From: Sipunculus nudus
Taxonomy: Eukaryota; Annelida; Sipuncula; Golfingiida; Sipunculidae
Length of the DNA stretch: 64,000 bases
Assembly: GCA_026874595.1 (NCBI GenBank)
Contig: CM049320.1
Coordinates: 31,096,214-31,160,213 of the forward strand
Direction of reading: 5' to 3'
The position numbers and the translations under genes are program-made. Below, one piece after another: positions 34,701 to 43,700 of this stretch. The notes beneath the pieces were generated by a model. It saw only the letters and a program-made list of their open reading frames with translations. It searched no databases and was not told the DNA's origin. Position 1 is the stretch's first letter, and each line of letters begins with the position of its first letter.

Positions 34701-37700
34701 TTGACAAAAGGTGGCGCCACCTGCAACCATGTTTGCACAGTGTCCATCTGTTCATCTGCCTGGGGTTAAAATCACTCATATCTCTGCAGTGGTTTGACTA
34801 ATTCACCTAAAATTCGGCATGCGTATACATCCTAGATAGCTTTCTCGATTTTATGTCAGGTGGCGCCACCTACATTCAAGTTAACGCTCCACACATAAAC
34901 CCATATATCTCAGGAACCGTTTGACCGATCCGGAAAAATTTGTACACAAATGTAGCCCTGGGATAGCTTTACAACATACACAACAAAAGGTGGCGCCACC
35001 TGCAACCATGTTTGCACAGTGTCCATTTGTTCATCTGCCTGGGGTAAAAATGACTCATATCTCTGCAGTGGTTTGACTAATTCACCTAAAAATCAGCATG
35101 CATATACATCCTAGAAAGTTTTCTTGATTTTATGACAGGTGGCGCCACCTACATTCACGTAAACGCTCCACACATAAACCCATATATCTCTGGAACCGTT
35201 TGACCGATCCGGAAAATTTTTTTACACAAATGTAGCCCTGGGATAGCTTTATAACATACACAACAAAAGGTGGCGCCACCTGCAACCATGTTTGAACAGT
35301 GTCCATTTGTTCATCTGCCTTGGGTTAAAATCACTCATATCTCTGCAGTGGTTTGACCAAATTACCAGAAATTCAGCATGCTTATACATCCCGCAGTGCT
35401 TTTTTGATTTTATGACAGGTGGCGCCACCTACATTCACGTTCACGCTGTAGACATCCATGCTTATATCTCCGGACTCGTTCAACCAATCAGGAAATTTTT
35501 TTTTACACAAATGTAGCCCTTGGATAGCTTTATAACATACACAAAAATGGTGGCGCCACCTGCAGCCATTTTTGCACAGCGTCCATCTGTTTGTCTGCTG
35601 TGGGATAAAATCACTCATATCTCTGCAGTGGTTTGACTTTTCCACATGAAATTTTGCAGGTTTTGCATCCTGGACAGCTTTTATCTTGGATAGTATCTCG
35701 TTCAAATAACAGGTGGCGCCACCTACAATCATGTTTATGTGGCAGAGATCCATTCTAATATTTAACATATATCCCCTTGCCACTCAATCCATGCCTCACT
35801 TCACCCGTCCTTCTCTGATTTTGGCGGAAACACGTAGTCGCTTGTCGACTACCCGTATTCTAGTTTAATGTTTGTTACTGTAAAATGCCTTACAGAAGCC
35901 GCATTCTTATCAAAAGCTGCACCCTATTTTTGGGTTGTGCTGGGGGTATATCCCTAGTGTTTCATGCAGGGTGAGTGTCCAGACCACATTTAGGTCAAGT
36001 ATCAGTATGATTTACAAAAAAATCTATAAATTTGATTTAACTTAGCCTAATAAAAGGTAAATTTTTTAGGCATGCTTTGTTGGGAGTGCAATTAAGTTTA
36101 ACCTTTTTTATTTAAAAATTAAAAAATAAATCTTATGTTTTTTTCTGAACGAGTACAAAACAAAAATAAATTTTATCACATTTTTAAAAATCAGTTATTT
36201 TCAGCTTAAAATCAAAACTAGATGACCATAGGTTGAACGCTTGCCAGAAATTGGAAATGAAAGAAAGACAGACAGAACATATTTTCAGTTTTCTATCAGT
36301 GGAATGACTCTCAGGGTCAGTGCTGAGAAGATATGGCCTGTAGAATGACATACAAGACAAAAGAACAAGCAAGCAGACAAAGCTGATAACTAAAGACTAA
36401 CAGACAGACATACTGAAAAGGTGACACAAGATTGAGACCAGATGAGTTATTCAGGTTATGGAAAAGACCCAGAGGAAGAAAATATGCCATAGTTTCTGTA
36501 ATTGAGGTTTATAGTTTATGGGTTTATGGAGATATGGCCAAAAACTGATATGTTTGGAAGGTCTAGTGCAGCACCCCCTAGCAGCCGTATCCCTTAAATG
36601 AAAAATCACTTTGGAGATATTAATATCAGACTTATGTTTTACCAGTTTCAAAAGGATTCTTGCAAAACTGTGGTCTGTAGAATGCTAAATTAAGACACAA
36701 GACCCATGGAGCAGGCGAAAAAGAGGAAAACTGACAAACAGACAGACATACTGACAAAGTGACACAGGATTGAGACAAGATGAATTAACCAGGTTATGGA
36801 GAAGCTCGAGAGGAAGAAAATAAGCTATAGTTTGTGTAATTGAGGTTTATACTTTTGGAGATATTGCTTAAACATGATATAATGAGGAGGTTAGCACCCA
36901 GCGCCTCCTAGCAGCCATATTCAAAAAATGAGAAAAAAAATTTTGAGATGTTAATGTAGGACTCACAATGTGTTAGTTTCAAAAAGATTCCTATAAAACT
37001 GTGGCCTGTAGGGCAAGATGAATGAAATCTTGAAATATCTTGTTTGATGAGAAAAAAAATTCGCCCTCGCACATTGATTTATGTAAAAAAAATGCCCTAG
37101 AACCCAACCTTTTATTTGGCCTTAATGCTAATGCTAATTAGCTAATTAATTGTTAAGTATTCCCTGGTACATGTACAAGACATTTATTACACTCAGAACA
37201 CAGGTACTTGGGTTTTGGTGTTGAAACCCCCAATCATCATCACTGTACAGTAAATACTGGCATCAGTCAGTAAATATTAATACTTTTATAATCGATAATT
37301 ATATGAAATAGAAAGAAACCCATATGACTTCTGTTATAGCTAGTTCTGCAGATATGGCAGCCATTCATTACAGCTCTGAAGCTGCCACCTGGTGGCTCCA
37401 GCAGATAGCAAGCTTAGTAGGGCTGTAAACCATATTAACAAGTGCAATACACAGACACATATTGGATCAGTATTTCAAGATGTCCCTGTATTGATATGTT
37501 TACATGATGTGATCATCCAACAAATAGTGATAAATGATTAAACTAGAAAAGCACTCAGAGAGCACAGACCTCCATCAAGGCAGCTCATTACTTCCATAAA
37601 TGGCATTGTCAGATTTTACGCATTTTTCCTTAAGAAAAAATTCCTGGATTCAGAAGGTGATACAGATCACCCCACAATTTAATCAGTGGTTCCTTGTATC

Positions 37701-40700
37701 ATCAAGGGACAATTGCTATCCGAGCAATCCTGAAAATTTCATCCACATCAGTTTGTAACTTGTTCCTAACATGCAAACAGACAGAAAAACAAACTAATGC
37801 TGCCAAAAATATAACCTCCTTGGCAGAGTTATTTATAACATACATAAGTATTGCATTGTGAATTGTATCGTGAGCAAAGAATTGTGATATGTATCGTACC
37901 ATGAGACAATGTATTGCTACAGCCCTAAAGCTTATAATATGAAACTAGTGCTTTTAGTTTATGAATACTCACATCTAACCATAATCATATACAGCCACAC
38001 TGTAGTTTCATCTAGTAATTTGATAATATAATGTAGCTTTTATTTGACTTTTGGTAATTGTCACCTGATGTTAAAATTTGGTCTCGGAACAAAAATCTAC
38101 TTAAGTAAACCATTGATAATGTTTATTTGCATATTAGTCTGTATATGCTGTGCATAGAATGAAATGAAATGTAAAAACCTCTCAGATGCTGCCAATTTTA
38201 TATATGTATACACAGGTAAAATCGATACATCCACATACTGGTACATGTATATTACCAGTGTCTGTGATTTGGAACAATCTTCTGTAAAGTTATGGCACCA
38301 GGAAGACTTTATGTTGAGTGTTTTATTGCATTGTAACAGATATTGACCACTGAGCCAGGGCCCCACTCCTACCTAGACTACAGGAAGGCTGACCTCTGGG
38401 CAGTGGGGGCTATAGCATATGAAATTTTTGGAAGTGGAAACCCTTTTTATGGCAACCTCATCACATCAGCAAACTACAATGAAAACCAGCTTCCATCATT
38501 ACCAGGTGAGACAATCACATCCAATTTTTTACTGACATTGGATTTTATCATAGAAAAAGGCGTTATTACCATAAAAAATAAGCCAAATCAATAATGTAAG
38601 GCTTTGAGGCTAAATTTTTGTAAAAAAAAAAGACTTGAATAATTCAGTGAATTTAATAAATATACAGAAATTAAAAAATAATGATAGCTTGACATCAGTG
38701 ATATTTAGTGGTCTTCTTTACTTATTAACAGGGACATTTCCTGTGAATATTTCATTTGCAAAGATTTTTTAGTACTTTTCATTAAGACATTTATTTAGTT
38801 GAATTCTGTTGCGTCATGTAAACATAATATAACACAATTAACTTTATCATAAAGTCTCAATTCAAAATAAGATAAACTCTCGGCATTGCCACATCAAAAT
38901 GCTTATAAGTTAAATGGCTGGAATCTGCCTCAGAATATGCCAGAAGTGATCAATGTAAAAAATTACAGAAATTTTGCGATTACCAAAGAACTGACATTCG
39001 CTAATGGATGGCATGTTTCCTTTTCAAACTTTCAGTAATAATTAAGATGGTTCTGTTTTTACAAGTATTTTATTTAACTTTTTTTTATCCAGTCATTTTT
39101 TGGTCTCTCTCTTACCTTAAGTGTGCATGAATTCATATATTAGTGGTAGGAATTGGTTTTAAAATCATAATCGATCAATTAATTTATGTACTTTCTAAAT
39201 TACCTTGAAATCTGATACCAGTATCTAAAACATTGCTCCCATTAAATAGTTTGACATGTACATTGATATTCATAATGAAACCATAAATCAAACTGCATAA
39301 AGATTGCCTTGAGACGATTGTTGACTGCGCAAGGTTCTATTTTGATGCTGTTGGTTACTTTATGTTTCTATAAGTCTGATAGGATTAGATTCTTTGCATG
39401 TGCATGCATAATTGTATCGCCAGACATAGTCTGGAGATACTATGGTTTAGGAACCGTTGAGCCGCCGCCGCAGAGATTTCTTTTGGACACAATAACTCAA
39501 AAAATATTTCAAGGATCTTTTTCAAACTTGACACATTTATAGATATAGGTGAGAGGACGAAGCCTATTTAAAATGGGGTCATGACCTCAACTAGGAGAGT
39601 GACCTTGACCTTGAATAGATCCATTTTTGGGAAAAATCACACAAATTCTTAAATATCTCAAGAAATTTTTCATGGATTTATCCAAAAATCAAGTTGGACA
39701 AAGATCTTGAATAGTGATGTCATGTACCGGAAACTGGTGGTGCCACCTAGTATCCTTTTCTTGTTTTTGTGCCGTTTAATACCCCCATCATTGCCACTTG
39801 ACAGTACTTTTAGCATCACAAGTCAAAAACTGATTGACAGAATTCTTTAATATTATGCGTGTACATAGGTATGGGTTATGGGATGATGTGTATTAAAATT
39901 GGGGTCATGACCTTTCCTTTGAGAGAGGCTTTGACCTTGAATATTACCATATATGGTGAAAATCACATAAAATCATGAAATCTTAAAAAGGGATGCATGG
40001 ATTGGTCCAAAAATCAAGTTGACGGAAGATCTTGGATAGTTTTGTCTTTTGCAGAAGATAGGTGGTAGCGCCACCTGTTGTCCTTTTTTTGTTTTTTGCG
40101 CCTTTGAATACCCCATCATTGCCACTTGACAGTATATACTGTGAGCATTATAAGTCAAACAGTAATGGACAGATTTCTTTCATGTTATGCATGTATATAG
40201 ATATGGTTTATGGAATGAGGTATATTTAATTTTAAATTTAAATTTAAAATTTAATTTAATTTAAATTATTTTTTTATGCCCCCGCCACAAAGTGGCTGGG
40301 GCATATAGTTTTACCCATGTCCCTCATTCCGTCCTTCCGTCCTTCTGTCATTCCGAAATCAAACAGTTGTACGGACTTTTTTTCGCAATGCCTGCATATG
40401 TTGGCCTGATTTTTGGTGTGTGGGCAGATATAGACCAGTTACAGATCAAGTTCGTGTTTCGTCCCGGTTGACCTATTTTTGACCGTTTTACGGCTCCTAA
40501 ACTTAGAAATTTTCATGAAAATTATGAAATTTCATGACAAATACACATGTACGGACTTTTTTTCGCAGTGCCTGCAGATGTTGGCCTGATTTTTGGTGTG
40601 TGGGCAGATATAGACCAGTTACAGATCGAGTTTGCGTTTCGTCCCGGTTGACCTACTTTTGACCGTTTTACGGCTCCTAAACTTAGAAATTTTCATGAAA

Positions 40701-43700
40701 AATAGAAATATTCATGACAGATACACATGTATGCACTTTTTTTCGCAATGCCTGCAGATATTGGCCTAATTTTTGGTGTGTGGGCAGATATAGACCAGTT
40801 ACAGATCGAGTTCGAGTTTCGTCCCGGTTGACCTACTTTTGACCGTTTTAAGGCTCCTGAACATAGAAAATTTCATGAAAAATATGAAATGTCATGACAA
40901 ATACACATGTACGGACCTTTTTTGGCAATGCCTGCAGATATTGGCCTGATTTTTGGTGTTGGCAGATATTGACCAGTTACAGATGGAGTTCGCATTTCGT
41001 CCCGGTTGACCTACTTTTGACTGTTTTACGGCTCCTGAACATAGAAAATTTCATGTAAAAATATATATTTTCATGACAAATACACTTGTACAGACTTTTC
41101 TTCTCAATACCTGCAGATATTGGCCTGATTTTTGGTGTGTGGGCAGATAATGACCAGTGACAGATCAAGTTCACGTTTTGTCCCAGTTGACCTATTTTTG
41201 ACCGTTTGACGGTGCTCTAACATAGAAAATTTCATAAAAAGGTGCACATGTATGGACTTTTTTTTGCAGTGCCTGCAGATTCAGGCCTGATTTTTGGTGT
41301 GTAGGCAGATAATGACCAGTTACAGATTGAGTTCTTGTTTTGTCTCAGTTGACCTACTTTTGACCATTTGACTGCTCCTGAACATAGAAAGTTTCATGAA
41401 AAATATAAATTTTCATAACAAATGCATATGTACTGACTTTTTTGTACTGATAATGACAGTTACAGATCGAGTTTGCATTTCATCCCCGTTGACCTACTTT
41501 TGATTGTTTTACGGCTCCTAAACATAGAAAATTTCATGAAAGACAGAACTTTTCATGGAAAATGCACATGTATGGACTTTTTTTCACAATGCCTGCATAT
41601 ACTGGCATGATTTTTGGTGTGTTGCTTGATAATGACCCGTTACAGATCGAGTTTGCATTTTGCCCTTGTTGACCTACTTTTGACCATACGACACCTCCTG
41701 AACTTAAAAAATTTTCCAAATTTTACAAATGTTTCTAATTTGCCCAAGGCGGGGGCATTCGTGTCGTTCCGACACATCTAGTTTTAAATTTAATTTTTTT
41801 TTCAAATGTTGGATATTTTGGAATGCAGTTTATTGATTTGGGGTCATGACCGTGACTATGAGAGTGACCTTGACCTTTAATATTCCCATATTTGGTGAAA
41901 AACATAAAATCATGAATATCTTAAAAAGGGCCACTTGACAGCACTGTGAGCATTATAAGTCAAAACCTCAAAATATACCACAAAACCTCATTTGTCTGGC
42001 GATACTATGGCACCAGAGGTGCCAAGAAATGTCTAGTTATTTTTAATCGATTATGCAAAATGCAATCGATATAATCCATTTTAAAAAAAAACAACCATTT
42101 ATAGATATCATTGATTATTCAGCACACCACAAATATATATATTGGTCTAAGATACATGATTATATGATAATTATTAATCTTAACCAACAGCACTAATAAT
42201 TTCAGCAATTCATTTCTTAAAATACAAATGTGTGTGTGTTTATATATATATATATATATATATAGTTACATTTTTTTAGGCTCCATACCAGATGTAATAA
42301 AGAAAGTGATCAGACTGATGCTGACTAAGGATCCATCTGAGGTATGTTATTGCATCATCCTTATCCTAAATTTAAATGTACATCCCTGCGACTGAAATTG
42401 CTGATAGCATATTTTCTGGATGTACCGTTGTTTTCCGTTATCTCTTGCTTATCTACTGTGTCAAAAGCAGCAAAAAAACAGGTTTGTATCATCATCTTGT
42501 GTCAAATCTTATCAGTTTAAATAATAAGGTACTGGTGTTAAAGTTTTTATTCAGGTATAGACATAATGACTCACACTTTCCTATTTGGGATTATATGTAC
42601 ACAAAGATATGTCTCTTGTTTGCTGTTTTGTATGTGCAGTAGAAGCACCATTCAGCCAGAGGTCATTTCTCAACAAAAAAAACCACTTCCAGTGAACCAT
42701 TGTGGAATGACTTGGACCACTTTTCTCAGTTGGCAAACTTCAACAAAATTAACCCTTTTAACAATTTTCTTGTAATCATTTAGCATAATGTTTCACATAC
42801 ATGTGCTCACCAAATGAAACTTCTTTAGTAAAAGCTTCTTCATGTACAATTCATGTTATTGTATCCCCAGACAAAGTCGGGGGATACTATGTTTTCATAC
42901 CGGTCCCGCCGCCTCCGCCGCCGCAGCATATATATCTTGTTGGCGCGATAACCCAAAAAATATTTCACGGAACTTTACCAAACTTGGTATATGTATAGAT
43001 ATGGGAAAGAGGACGACGCCTATTTAAAATAAGGTCATGACCTTTACTAGGAGAGTGTCCTTGACCTTGAATAGGTCCAATTTTGGGGAAAATCACACAA
43101 ATTCTTTAATATCTCAAGAAATCTTGCATGGATTTATCCCAAAATCAAGTTGATGGAAGATCAAGGATAGGGTTGTCATGTTCCAGAAACTGGTGGCGCC
43201 ACCTGTTATTTTTACTTGTTTTCATGCAGTTTAATACCCCCAAAATTGCCACCTCACAGTACTGTGAGCATTATAAGTCAAAAACTAATGAACAGATTTC
43301 TTTTATATTAAGCATATACATAGGTATGGGTTATGGGATGATGTTTATTTAAAATGGGGTCATGACCTTTCCTATAATAGTGGCCTTGACCTTGAATATT
43401 GCCATATATGGTGAAAATCACACACTTCTTTTGATATCTCCAGTGTTGATAGCCATATGGATTTCAAACTTGACTTATGTTTGGCCCAAAACTAAAGTAA
43501 AAACCCTATAGGTTCTAGGGTCATGAGGTCAAAGGTCAAGGTCACTGGACTGTCATCTTAAAAGATACTATGGATGCATTTTAAGCCAAACTTTCATCCC
43601 AGGTCTTCCATCTTGAATATATAGCTCACTTGCCAATAGTGGATGATCCATATAAATTTTGGGGTCACAAGGTCAAAGGTCAAGGCCACAGGAGCTATCT

